Positions 53,602 to 62,898 of a DNA stretch of 64,000 bases are shown piece after piece; within the stretch, counting starts at the first letter, position 1; each line of letters starts with the position of its first letter. Origin of the DNA: CAIPAT01 sp041665605 (GTDB lineage Bacteria > Verrucomicrobiota > Lentisphaeria > Victivallales > Victivallaceae). The stretch covers positions 1 through 64,000 of the forward strand of contig JBAYIO010000015.1 in assembly GCA_041665605.1 (NCBI GenBank), in the 5' to 3' direction. The position numbers and the translations under genes were made by a program. The notes under the pieces are model-generated. The model was not told the DNA's origin. It worked only from the letters and a program-made list of their open reading frames with translations, and did not search any database.

Positions 53602-56469
53602 ATGTTTAAGAATATTATAATTAAGGGAGCGTCGCAGCACAATCTCAAAAATATTGATGTTGAGCTGCCGCGCAATAAGCTCACGGTGATCACCGGTTTG
53701 AGCGGTTCCGGGAAATCGTCGCTGGCGTTCGACACGCTTTACGCGGAAGGCCAGCGGCGCTATGTCGAGAGTCTTTCCGCCTACGCCCGCCAGTTCCTGG
53801 ACCGGATGCAGAAACCGAAAGTCGAGCATATTGAAGGTCTCTCTCCGGCGATTGCCATCGAACAGCGTTCAGCCGGGGCCAATCCGCGTTCCACGGTGGC
53901 CACCACCACGGAAATCTACGATTATCTGCGGCTGCTGTACGCCCACACGGGGATTCCGCACTGTCCGCAGTGCGGCGCGGAACTGCATCCGCAGTCGGCC
54001 CAGTCCATCTGCGAAAAAATCGAAGGATTCCCCCCCGGACTCAAATTGCTGCTGCTGGCCCCTTACGTCAACGGCAGAAAAGGCGAACACAGAGACATTA
54101 TTGAAAAGATGCGCGCCGACGGCTTCGTCCGCGCCAGGATTGACGGCAAGTTCGTCATGCTCGAAGATAAGATCAAGGATTTGGAGAAAACCAAGCGGCA
54201 CACCGTCGAAGCGGTGGTTGACCGTCTGGTCACCGGCAAACTGGACAGCGCCAGGCTGAGCGATTCGGTGGAAGTCGCGTTGAAGCATGGGGAAGGAATC
54301 ATGACCCTGCTGCTGGAAAAGACTGACGGCAAACCGGATTCCTGGAGCGAAGAACAGGTCAGCGAACATCTAGCCTGTTTGAAATGCGCCATGAGCTTCG
54401 GCCAACTGGCCCCGCGTAATTTTTCGTTCAACAGCCCCTACGGCGCCTGTACCGCCTGTCACGGGCTCGGCACGCAACTGATCATGGATCCGGCGATGGT
54501 GATTCCCGATGATTCGCTGTCCATCCGCAACGGTGCCATTCCCGGCTGGCGGCGCGGGCCGCGCCGCCTTATCATATATTATAATATGCTGATGAGAAAA
54601 CTTGCCGAGTCATATAATTGTCCGGAAATGGTGACCATGCCGTTCCGCGACATTCCGGAGAAACTTAAGCATGTGCTGTTATTCGGCAGCGGCGAGGAAA
54701 ATCTGGAATTCGACTACACTATCCGCGGGCATAAACTGCGCTGGTCGAAGCCTTTTGAAGGCGTTCTCGCCAATTTGCAGCGGCGGATGACCGAGACCGA
54801 AAGCGAGTCCGTCCGCGAACGGCTGAAGACATACATGAGCCGCAGGCTTTGCCCGGAATGCAACGGCGCCAGGCTCAACCCCGTCAGTCTGGCGGTCACC
54901 GTCGGCGGCATGCAGATAAATAAGTTCAACGCGATGTCGGTAAACGAAGCATTTGATTTCATTGCCGTACTTCAACTGAATGACGAGGCGAAGGTGATTG
55001 CGGCGGATGTTGTCCGCGAGATTTCCTCGCGTCTGGGATTTCTGAAGGATGTCGGGCTGGCGTATCTGACGCTGGACCGCGAGAGCGGCACATTATCCGG
55101 CGGCGAGGCGCAGCGCATCAGACTGGCGACTCAGCTCGGCTGCGGCCTGGTCGGGGTGCTGTATATTCTCGACGAGCCCAGCATCGGGCTGCATCAGCGC
55201 GACAATGAGCGGCTGCTTAATACTCTGGAAAAACTCCGCGACATCGGCAATACCGTGATCGTGGTGGAGCATGATCTGGATACGATCAACCGTGCGGATT
55301 ACGTGGTTGACCTGGGGCCGGGCGCGGGGGCTCACGGCGGCGAAGTCGTCGCCTGCGGCACTCCGGCAATGGTGAAGAAATCTGAAAAATCCCTTACCGC
55401 CGCTTATATGAATGGTTCAAAATTTGTGCCGGTCCCTGAAAAACGGCTGGAAGGCAACGGCAAAAAATTGCTGATCAAAGGCGCATCCCATAATAATCTG
55501 AAAAAAATCAATGTCGGAATTCCGCTGGGTACTTTCTGCTGCGTCACCGGGGTTTCCGGTTCCGGCAAAAGCACGCTGGTCAATGAGATTCTGAAAAAAG
55601 CGTTGAACCGCCATTTCGGCGTCGGCGACAATATCCCGGGAGCGCATGAATCGATTGAGGGCCTTAATTATATAGATAAGGCGATTGTGATCGATCAGAG
55701 CCCGATCGGGCGCACGCCGCGTTCGAATCCCGCGACTTATACTGACGCTTTCGGGACTATCCGCAATCTTTTTGCCGAACTGCCGGAATCGAAAGTCCGC
55801 GGGTACAAACCGGGGCGGTTCAGTTTCAATGTCAAGGGCGGCCGCTGCGAAGAATGTCAGGGCGACGGCATAAAAAAGATCGAAATGCAGTTTCTGTCCG
55901 ATGTCTATGTGCAGTGTTCGACCTGCGGCGGCAAGCGTTTCAACCGCGAAACGCTGAGCGTATATTTTAAAAAGCGGAATATTGCCGACGTGCTGGACAT
56001 GACCGTTGACGAGGCGGTGGATTTTTTCAGTGCGCTCCCGTCGCTGTACCGGAAATTGAAGACGCTCCAGGAAGTCGGCCTGGGTTATATCCATCTGGGT
56101 CAGCCTGCCACCACGCTGTCCGGCGGCGAAGCCCAGCGGGTGAAACTGGCCGCCGAACTGGCCAGGATACCGCGCGGCCATACCTTATATATACTGGACG
56201 AACCTACGACCGGACTGCACCTGGCCGATATTGAGCAATTGCTGAAAGTGCTGATCCGCCTGCGCGACGTCGGCAACACGGTGCTGGTAATTGAACATAA
56301 CCTGGACGTGATTAAAGTTGCAGACCACATTGTCGACCTCGGCCCGGAAGGCGGCGACAAAGGCGGTTATCTGATCGCCGAGGGCACACCCGAGAAAGTT
56401 GCCGGGAACTCCCGTTCATTTACCGGGCTTTACTTGAAACCCTACCTCAAGAAAAGGAAACAGCCCTGA
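53602..56469 (+). CDS. uvrA: UvrA excinuclease ATPase subunit
   Basis: The 955-residue protein is full length. The first ABC domain has Walker A GLSGSGKSSLAFDT near residue 33, the second GVSGSGKSTLVNEI near 650, with signature LSGGEAQRIRLA and LSGGEAQRVKLA and Walker B ILDEPSIGLH and ILDEPTTGLH. Zinc fingers are CLKC...CTAC near 255-285 and CEEC...CSTC near 752-775. It recognises damaged DNA and loads UvrB. The AEC transporter gene follows by 1 bp. Confidence 0.97.
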   Translation: MFKNIIIKGASQHNLKNIDVELPRNKLTVITGLSGSGKSSLAFDTLYAEGQRRYVESLSAYARQFLDRMQKPKVEHIEGLSPAIAIEQRSAGANPRSTVATTTEIYDYLRLLYAHTGIPHCPQCGAELHPQSAQSICEKIEGFPPGLKLLLLAPYVNGRKGEHRDIIEKMRADGFVRARIDGKFVMLEDKIKDLEKTKRHTVEAVVDRLVTGKLDSARLSDSVEVALKHGEGIMTLLLEKTDGKPDSWSEEQVSEHLACLKCAMSFGQLAPRNFSFNSPYGACTACHGLGTQLIMDPAMVIPDDSLSIRNGAIPGWRRGPRRLIIYYNMLMRKLAESYNCPEMVTMPFRDIPEKLKHVLLFGSGEENLEFDYTIRGHKLRWSKPFEGVLANLQRRMTETESESVRERLKTYMSRRLCPECNGARLNPVSLAVTVGGMQINKFNAMSVNEAFDFIAVLQLNDEAKVIAADVVREISSRLGFLKDVGLAYLTLDRESGTLSGGEAQRIRLATQLGCGLVGVLYILDEPSIGLHQRDNERLLNTLEKLRDIGNTVIVVEHDLDTINRADYVVDLGPGAGAHGGEVVACGTPAMVKKSEKSLTAAYMNGSKFVPVPEKRLEGNGKKLLIKGASHNNLKKINVGIPLGTFCCVTGVSGSGKSTLVNEILKKALNRHFGVGDNIPGAHESIEGLNYIDKAIVIDQSPIGRTPRSNPATYTDAFGTIRNLFAELPESKVRGYKPGRFSFNVKGGRCEECQGDGIKKIEMQFLSDVYVQCSTCGGKRFNRETLSVYFKKRNIADVLDMTVDEAVDFFSALPSLYRKLKTLQEVGLGYIHLGQPATTLSGGEAQRVKLAAELARIPRGHTLYILDEPTTGLHLADIEQLLKVLIRLRDVGNTVLVIEHNLDVIKVADHIVDLGPEGGDKGGYLIAEGTPEKVAGNSRSFTGLYLKPYLKKRKQP

Positions 56470-56470
56470 A

Positions 56471-57382
56471 ATGATGACTCAGGTTTTTCTGGCAATTGTC
56501 GAGACATTTGGAATGTTCGCGGTCGGCGCACTGGTCATGCATCTGAAATTTTTAGATGAAAAGGACCTCAATAAGCTGAGCAGATTGATCGTCGATATCT
56601 TTTTCCCGATGCTGGCTTTCGATTCGATCACCCGCAATTTCGATCCTTCCCAGCTTAAAGAACTGTGGTTGATGCCAACCCTTGGTTTCGGCCTGATGCT
56701 GTTCGGCGGAATTTTAGGTTTCGGCTTGAAATACGGCATGCGCAACCGCACCCATGACCGGATGGTGACTTTTCATCATTTCTGCGCGGTGAATAATTAT
56801 CTATTCCTGCCGCTGATAGTTATTTTCAATCTATGGGGGGAAAAGTATCTGGCGCTGCTGTTCATTATGAACATCGGCTCGACAATCGGGTTCTGGACGC
56901 TCGGAGTAGGCATTCTGGCGGGCGGCGATGTGAGGAAGACTTTTAATAATATTTTCAGCATCAATCAGGCGGCGGTGGTTTTAGCATTAGCCTTTTGCTT
57001 TTGCAGGATACCGGTGCCGGTTATCGTAGGGAATGTTTTTCACAAGCTGGGCAGTTGTTCCGTACCGCTGATTCTGCTGCTGATTGGCGCTGCGATTTAT
57101 CATTCCCCGCAATTATTTAAAGATAAATGGGACATCTTTTATATGACTGCGGTGCGGCTGGTTATCATCCCGGGTTTTGTCATTCTTATTCTGAACAATC
57201 TGCCGCTGCCGGCGGAAGTGTATAAAGTCACTTATATTGTCGCGCTGATGCCGGTGTCAGCCGTTTCGGCGGTTATCACCAAGCGTTTCGGCGGCTCGCC
57301 GGAGTTTGCCGGACAGTCGATTATTTTTACCACCGTCACTTCTCTGCTCACGATTCCGCTGATGCTTATTTTTATGAAGTGA
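56471..57382 (+). CDS. AEC-family membrane transporter
   Basis: The 303-residue protein has about ten hydrophobic helices, e.g. LMPTLGFGLMLFGGILGFGL and the closing TSLLTIPLMLIFMK. An HHFCAVNNYLFLPLIVIF segment near residue 97 matches the auxin-efflux-carrier (AEC) family of malate/malonate and related permeases. It begins 1 bp after uvrA and is probably translationally coupled, although no functional link is apparent. Its last codons overlap the converging recX gene. Confidence 0.88.
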   Translation: MMTQVFLAIVETFGMFAVGALVMHLKFLDEKDLNKLSRLIVDIFFPMLAFDSITRNFDPSQLKELWLMPTLGFGLMLFGGILGFGLKYGMRNRTHDRMVTFHHFCAVNNYLFLPLIVIFNLWGEKYLALLFIMNIGSTIGFWTLGVGILAGGDVRKTFNNIFSINQAAVVLALAFCFCRIPVPVIVGNVFHKLGSCSVPLILLLIGAAIYHSPQLFKDKWDIFYMTAVRLVIIPGFVILILNNLPLPAEVYKVTYIVALMPVSAVSAVITKRFGGSPEFAGQSIIFTTVTSLLTIPLMLIFMK

Positions 57383-57833
57383 AATCCTGCTCGTCAAACA
57401 GTTTTCTGATGACATCGGAGGAGAATCCCCGTGAAATCATGAAACGGAAGGCTTTCTCCCGGCGTTTTTTATGGTCCGGCTCTCTTGCCAGTGATTTCAT
57501 TTTTCTGGCGAATACTTCCGCAGCCAGCCGGGATTCGTCATTTTCCCTGCCGCCTGCAACTTCATTGATGATGTCTTTGTCTATGCCTTTCTTATATAGC
57601 ATTAACTTAATCTTGTAAGGGCCGCAGCCTTTGCTCTTCAGTTCCTCGGTGTAATCTTCAGCAAGCAGATGATCATTTATAAGATTAAGGCGCAGGCATT
57701 CAGCAACTGCCGCATCAATATCCCGGCGCGCAAATTCTTTCTTGAAAAGTTTATTGCGCAGTTCCTGGGCGCTGTGGGCGCGGCGGGACAATATTTTCAA
57801 TGCGGCGTCCATGATTTGCGGCGAATTATTCAT
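57372..57833 (-). CDS. recX: RecX regulatory protein
   Basis: The 153-residue protein matches RecX. It has ALKILSRRAHSAQELRNKL at the start, then CLRLNLINDHLLAEDYTEEL and the GPYKIKLMLYKKGID repeat, with EKAFRFMISRGF-like residues near the C-terminus. RecX modulates RecA filaments. Its stop overlaps the end of the AEC gene by 11 bp. recA is not in this window. Confidence 0.9.
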   Translation of the reverse strand: MNNSPQIMDAALKILSRRAHSAQELRNKLFKKEFARRDIDAAVAECLRLNLINDHLLAEDYTEELKSKGCGPYKIKLMLYKKGIDKDIINEVAGGRENDESRLAAEVFARKMKSLAREPDHKKRREKAFRFMISRGFSSDVIRKLFDEQDFTS

Positions 57834-58068
57834 AAGTTTGCTCCGTGATTGTAAATCTATATCACAAGTATAATAGTCCGCATCAGGAGCAATTGCAAAA
57901 ACAGTGCTCGATTATAATATTCCGGATATTAGGAATCGGCACTGAATAAACTATGCTCTTGCACCGTTTTCTTGAATGCTTTTCACCCCGCTTGGCCGTT
58001 ACATATCGGTATGCGCCTCGCAAGCAACCCGAAAATCAAATCAAGATATTCGGTGAAAATTCAATAGT

Positions 58069-59520
58069 CTATTTTGTTCCACTTCTCATGATAAGCGCAG
58101 GATATTTGCGGCAATATTCCTGAAGGCGAATCAACTCGTCATTTTTTTTTGTATTGATAAACGCCTGATTCAAATACGCCACCGCGAGTCGCTGTCCGTA
58201 AACTTTAAAGATTAGAAACCTGCTCAATGCTGATTCAGGGTCATGCTCAAAACTCATGCAAAGCAAATTTGCCGCGCAAGTATTGCGAATATAATATTCC
58301 ACAACAACAGGCGGAGTCCTCTCATTTTCATAGCAACTGCACCATGGATTGTAGGCGCCTATATAGCTGGTGCCTGTCCCCCATAAGATCAAAACAACCA
58401 GCAGGCAATATTGCCATGAATGAATTTTCGGTGCATATTCACGCGCAATAAAATACCAGACGACAGGAATTATCGGGATCAGATAGCGAAATCCATAAGC
58501 CCAGCCGCCGTATTCGCTGGTAAATACTCCGTAAAACAGGACTACCGCCGCCAGCGTCAGCAGAATAATCAATTCAGCACAATTCTTAAATATTTTGCGG
58601 TTAAGCAGCAGTACAGGGATGATAAACAGCATTGCCGGCATATACGAAAAAAATCCTCGGGCACCCAAAAGAATGTCCACAAAATAGCCGATAACACTTT
58701 GCCATGTCGAGATGTTAGGACTATAGGAACCTCCAGCCCCCAGATATTGCGGTATAATCCGGCCCAAAGCGATATAATTTATGCCCCCCATAACTATAAT
58801 AGGCAGTATACCGCCTATCGAATAGACCACGGTCTTCTCATACTTTCTTTCTTTTGATGTAAGCAGAACAATCAAGAACGCAGCAACTCCGAACAGGCCG
58901 CCTACCGGAATCTCCAGATCGAACAGACTTCCGGCGGTAATGCCGATTAGAAAGGGCGTAAACATTGTATTTTTATTGGTGTAATCCATGAGTTGCATGG
59001 ATAGCATCCAAAGCAACAGCGCCGCAGGAGTATGATTATTCATTGAAATGCCGTATGACAACAGCAAGGTCGAAGTCAAAAGACTGATGCTCAGGAAGAT
59101 CTTACTGACAAAAGGAGCATCCACATCACGGTCAAGCCGCTTGAAAAATAATATAAAAAGAATAATATTCAGCAGACCAATCCCCAATAAATTGGTTAAA
59201 AATATCGAGAGATAGTAATGTGTGTTAAAACTGATGCCGGACACTGCGGCAATCAATTTGTACATCATCCCATGAATTACCATCATCGGAAGCGGTTTAT
59301 CTGAATAGACTCTGCCGTCAATGACAATCCTGTCAACAGATTGGAATGCAGTCTTGTTTGTGGCAAAAGTATTTTGCTCTGCCAGCGCCTGAACCGTTCC
59401 AAGCCTGCTTGACTCATTGCCAGCCATAGTTACTTCACTCTTGGTCAACATGGAGATCAACAAAAAAAGAAACACGACGCACGAATAAAAAATTATTTTC
59501 TCCTGCTTATCTTTCAGCAT
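58069..59520 (-). CDS. GT-C-like polytopic membrane protein
   Basis: About 483 residues with roughly eleven membrane helices (IIFYSCVVFLFLLISML at the start; IGLLNIILFILFF near residue 113; CLLVVLILWGTGTSYIG near 375) and a soluble C-terminal tail. An early extracytoplasmic loop holds ESSRLGTVQALAEQ and RVYSDKPLPMM. This is the layout of GT-C lipid-linked-sugar glycosyltransferases. The ATG at 59520 has GAGG 8 nt upstream. A second GT-C-type protein lies at 61003 with a prepilin gene between them. Donor and acceptor are unknown. Confidence 0.75.
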   Translation of the reverse strand: MLKDKQEKIIFYSCVVFLFLLISMLTKSEVTMAGNESSRLGTVQALAEQNTFATNKTAFQSVDRIVIDGRVYSDKPLPMMVIHGMMYKLIAAVSGISFNTHYYLSIFLTNLLGIGLLNIILFILFFKRLDRDVDAPFVSKIFLSISLLTSTLLLSYGISMNNHTPAALLLWMLSMQLMDYTNKNTMFTPFLIGITAGSLFDLEIPVGGLFGVAAFLIVLLTSKERKYEKTVVYSIGGILPIIVMGGINYIALGRIIPQYLGAGGSYSPNISTWQSVIGYFVDILLGARGFFSYMPAMLFIIPVLLLNRKIFKNCAELIILLTLAAVVLFYGVFTSEYGGWAYGFRYLIPIIPVVWYFIAREYAPKIHSWQYCLLVVLILWGTGTSYIGAYNPWCSCYENERTPPVVVEYYIRNTCAANLLCMSFEHDPESALSRFLIFKVYGQRLAVAYLNQAFINTKKNDELIRLQEYCRKYPALIMRSGTK

Positions 59521-59985
59521 CGGCAATTCCTCGTTTAAAATATATTTGCTACTGCCCTCATGAATAGTTTGAGAAGATTACTCCAAAATAACTAAATGGG
59601 AAATCGTTGAATTCATCGACGCATAAAATGGATGTATCGCCGCAACTCTGCAAGCTGATTCCCGAAAATATTGTATCAAACTTGCTGCCGCAATACTTTA
59701 ACGTTAGCTATTTGGCGGTGCAGAAATGTAGCAGGTGATTCAATTATTTTTGGGGTACTGATAAAAGCCGGGCGGCTTACTCCCGCCTGTCATCATAACT
59801 AACATAGCAATCAGACTTCATGTTTTTTGTTGGTTTTATGGACAGTTGCCCGAAATCCGGACACTTGTCTGAAATTGCCGGAAGAGGTTAAATGCAAAAA
59901 TTACAGACAAAAGCAGCTTTAATTCGCAAAAAACACAAAAAAATATTTTTTTTTGTAAAAAATTTGAGTTTTTTTATAAAAATAC

Positions 59986-60014
59986 TTGCATAGTGCTTAT
60001 ATTTTTGCTAGAAT
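59986..60014 (+). promoter_or_regulatory. Strong promoter of the prepilin gene
   Basis: TTGCAT at 59986-59991 and TAGAAT at 60009-60014 are separated by exactly 17 bp. A/T-tracts just upstream may act as an UP element. Transcription would start near 60021, giving a leader of about 70 nt. Confidence 0.8.
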
Positions 60015-60031
60015 ATAGAACAAACGAAGGT

Positions 60032-60057
60032 CATGCTTAATAAAGTTTTTAAACATG
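60032..60057 (+). promoter_or_regulatory. Stem-loop in the prepilin mRNA leader
   Basis: CATGCTTAA at 60032-60040 pairs with TTAAACATG at 60049-60057 with one mismatch and an 8-nt loop. A leader hairpin like this often stabilises abundant mRNAs; that role is inferred. Confidence 0.5.
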
Positions 60058-60091
60058 AGGTCGTTAACAAACAACTCAAGGAGAGAAAAAA

Positions 60092-60685
60092 ATGAAAAGA
60101 AGTCGTGGATTCACACTCATCGAACTCCTCGTCGTGATCGCCATCATCGCGATCCTCGCTGGTATGCTTTTACCGGCTCTGAACTCAGCTCGTGAAAAAG
60201 CCCGCCGCATTTCCTGTGCGTCGAACCTGAAACAGATTGGTCTGGCCCTGAAGCAATATGCTATGGACTATGCCGATCGTTTCCCGACCCTTGGTCTTCA
60301 GGCTGCTACTGAAGGCGGCGCTGCCATGGATCTGCTCCGTCAGTTTGACTATCTGACTGACTATGCGGTCTACACCTGCCCGTCAACCACTACCGCCAAA
60401 GGTTCTGGAACTCAGAAGCTGTCCTACAATTCTGCTTCTGGTTCAGCGGGATTGGATTATGCATTCGCCAACATGATGATGGAAGGTTCTTCCGATCAGT
60501 ACGGACGTGCTGATTCAGCGATTTCCGCTGACAGGAAGGTCAATTCATCCGGTGGCCCGGACCATTCTGATTTTGGTAACATGCTGTTCCATGACGGTCA
60601 TGTATCCGGTTTTGCTGGAACTCAGTGGTACAGCTACGCGAATCGTGGCGGCACCATGATGTTCCCGAATACTGAAGCATATTGA
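60092..60685 (+). CDS. Prepilin with canonical Gly(-1) and H-x9-DG tail
   Basis: The 197-residue protein has leader MKRSRG then FTLIELLVVIAIIAILAGML, with the Gly that prepilin peptidase requires. CASNLKQIGLALKQYAMDYAD follows, and HSDFGNMLFHDGHV near the C-terminus is an exact H-x9-DG match. AAGGAG 8 nt upstream, a strong promoter, a leader hairpin, a strong terminator and more T-ending codons (GCT, CGT, TCT) than neighbours all point to high expression. It is probably a major pilin or pseudopilin. GT-C proteins on both sides might modify it, which is speculative. Confidence 0.93.
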   Translation: MKRSRGFTLIELLVVIAIIAILAGMLLPALNSAREKARRISCASNLKQIGLALKQYAMDYADRFPTLGLQAATEGGAAMDLLRQFDYLTDYAVYTCPSTTTAKGSGTQKLSYNSASGSAGLDYAFANMMMEGSSDQYGRADSAISADRKVNSSGGPDHSDFGNMLFHDGHVSGFAGTQWYSYANRGGTMMFPNTEAY

Positions 60686-60712
60686 TTTCAGTATCGAGTA
60701 CAAGATGATTTT

Positions 60713-60737
60713 AAGGAGGCTTCGGCCTCCTTTTTTA
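60713..60737 (+). terminator. Rho-independent terminator of the prepilin gene
   Basis: AAGGAGGC-TTCG-GCCTCCTT, a perfect 8-bp stem with a stable UUCG-type loop, is followed by a T run 28 bp after the stop. Confidence 0.97.
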
Positions 60738-60740
60738 TTT

Positions 60741-61002
60741 CTACGGGAAACTTGATACCTGGTAAATGCATTTTATATCTCCTTGCTTATTCATGATTGC
60801 GTCGTAATTCTTTTATCTGCTGCTGATCAATCGGAATATTCTCTATAACGGCTTGACGATGAAGCAATGATGGCGTATGATAAGCTTTTCAGTCTATGAA
60901 TGTTAATAGTTTGCGTTTTGAGCATATTCCGCCTGCCGGGATCAGGTACTTTTGAGAAGTTCGCGGCGTAAACTGTAAAGAATTTAAATAGAGGACGGTG
61001 CG
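60741..61002. other. Intergenic region without recognised features
   Basis: Between the prepilin terminator and the next gene I see no gene, repeat or clear promoter. A GAGGACGG ribosome site near 60991 belongs to the following gene. Confidence 0.55.
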
Positions 61003-62898
61003 GTGTATAATTTCATTATTACTTTAAGTCGCGGCTATATGATTTTGCCGACAGTGATTTTGTTTTTTACGGCGGCATATTCAACCGGATGGCTTGTTTC
61101 AGATAAAATACTGAAAATACGCTGGCGGCATCAAATTCCGGCATTTCTGGTGAATCTGGTACTGGGGATGAATTTTCTGGCTTTGATGACGTTGGTTGCC
61201 GGAACCATGAAGGTATTATCACCATCGGTCATCTGGGCTTTATTGGCGATTTTATCCATTCCATGTATCATGCGCGCCAGGATACTCGTCGGATACATTA
61301 CCGCGTACATAAACCGCAATCGTCTTTTCACTGTGATTATGTGCCTGACGGGTATTTATACTACTGGCACAGGGCTTTGCCTGCCTTACTGCTGGGACGA
61401 GTTGACATATCATGTTTCATTGCCGCTGCGCTGGATTCAGGCAGGAGGATTGCCGGTTTTCCTGGATAATCCCTACTCTGCATTTCCATCGCTGCCGCAT
61501 TTGCTTTTCCGGCTGACTATAGAAATAGGCGGAATTAAAACGCCACGGCTGCTTTGTCTGGCGGCATATATGATTTTCTTCTTCTCCGTTTACTGGATTA
61601 TCAGAGGTTATGGTTCAAGATTTAAAGTCATACTGTGTTTTGCGGTATTCATTTTTTCGCCGATTTTTGTTACCATGATGCGGGAAGCATATGTTGAACC
61701 GTTTATGCTGATGAATCTTGCCGCCGCAGTTCTGGCGCTGAGAGGAACTGCCGTAATCCGGATCGAAAAGACTGCAAATGTGTTTCTGCTGTGCGGAATT
61801 CTGGCGGCCGGGGCCGCCGCAGTCAAGCTTACCGGACTGGGGATTGCCGCGGTGATTTTTATTCTGGCAGTGACTTATCCTGTAACTGATTTGAAGAAAA
61901 GGTTCATATATGTTCTTATTCCCCTGACTGCGGGGGCTGCGATTTTTGTTTTTCCCTTCTATCTGAGGCCTTTCTGCTATACGGGTAATCCATTTTATCC
62001 GTTTCTGGCAGGTGTATTTTCATCCGATCCCAAAGTATTGGCGGTTGGCAAGTTTCACCATGCGATGGGATATAGCCATTTCGGCGTCATGGATATCGGC
62101 GGTTTTTTCATATCCCCTGCCCTGCTGTGCTGGTTCAGCAAACTTTTTGACGGTATTATCTTAGGGTGGCAATTCCTTGTTTTCTGTGTTCTGACTGGAT
62201 GGTTTATGATAAGAACCTGGAAATTTGAGAGGAATTTGAGAAATTGCGGATTTATTGCCGCTATCCTGTTTTTCTATCTTTTCTGGTTTTTTACTTCACA
62301 ACAAAGCCGTTTTGTCCTGCCGCTTTATTTTTTAGTGATGATGGCGGGAACTTATGAGTTTTGCCGGCTGGTTCACAAATGGGTTTTAATCTTTTTTGTT
62401 CTGCTTTTCACATTTTGTGCATCTGTTAATCTGGATTGGGACTCTATCCGGCATTATTACGTGACATGGAGGTGGGTTTTCGGTGATCCCAGAGGAGTTC
62501 AGAAATATCTGGAAATTGGCACCCGCGATAAAGGTTTTGTAAGGGCGATGGCGGCAATCGCGGAAAAGACGCCGCAGCAATCGAAGATTATGCTGATATT
62601 TGAACGCCGCGGACTTTACATGGCGCGTCAGTATGTGATTGCGACTCCTTTCTATCAGGAACAATATTTTACTCCGCTTCCCAACAGCAGCAACGAGGTG
62701 ATGGATGTTCTGCAAAAGGAAAAAATAGACTATATCCTGGTTGGCGCATCGGGGGTAAATCCGGATCATCTTGAGGAGTACAATGCGGTCTATATGCAAT
62801 TCGGAGAACTGCTTGCCCGCCTGAAAGCCGCGAATAAACTGGAGGATGTCTGGTTTGATGACTGCTACGGACTGTATAAAGTAATCCGTTCCAATTAA
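61003..62898 (+). CDS. GT-C-like polytopic membrane glycosyltransferase
   Basis: The 631-residue protein starts at a GTG with GAGG 8 nt upstream. About twelve helices are followed by a soluble C-terminal domain (about residue 500 onward, with KGFVRAMAAIAEKTPQQSKI and IDYILVGASGVNP). The first large loop contains CWDELTYHVSLPLRW near residue 130, an acidic pair like the catalytic Asp/Glu of GT-C enzymes (PMT, ArnT types). It probably transfers a sugar from a lipid carrier to an extracytoplasmic acceptor. It is downstream of a major prepilin and overlaps the converging isomerase gene by 4 bp. Confidence 0.8.
   Translation: MYNFIITLSRGYMILPTVILFFTAAYSTGWLVSDKILKIRWRHQIPAFLVNLVLGMNFLALMTLVAGTMKVLSPSVIWALLAILSIPCIMRARILVGYITAYINRNRLFTVIMCLTGIYTTGTGLCLPYCWDELTYHVSLPLRWIQAGGLPVFLDNPYSAFPSLPHLLFRLTIEIGGIKTPRLLCLAAYMIFFFSVYWIIRGYGSRFKVILCFAVFIFSPIFVTMMREAYVEPFMLMNLAAAVLALRGTAVIRIEKTANVFLLCGILAAGAAAVKLTGLGIAAVIFILAVTYPVTDLKKRFIYVLIPLTAGAAIFVFPFYLRPFCYTGNPFYPFLAGVFSSDPKVLAVGKFHHAMGYSHFGVMDIGGFFISPALLCWFSKLFDGIILGWQFLVFCVLTGWFMIRTWKFERNLRNCGFIAAILFFYLFWFFTSQQSRFVLPLYFLVMMAGTYEFCRLVHKWVLIFFVLLFTFCASVNLDWDSIRHYYVTWRWVFGDPRGVQKYLEIGTRDKGFVRAMAAIAEKTPQQSKIMLIFERRGLYMARQYVIATPFYQEQYFTPLPNSSNEVMDVLQKEKIDYILVGASGVNPDHLEEYNAVYMQFGELLARLKAANKLEDVWFDDCYGLYKVIRSN

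Larger units (their letters stand above)
59521..60091. other. Intergenic region with prepilin promoter
   Basis: No gene is apparent in these 571 bp. The left part has no convincing features; the right part is very AT-rich and carries the promoter at 59986-60014 and the untranslated leader of the prepilin gene. Confidence 0.7.

Noticed and set aside
55720..55740. tRNA-like T-arm sequence GTTCGAATCCC
   Set aside because: It lies inside uvrA and no acceptor stem, D-arm or anticodon arm can be drawn around it.
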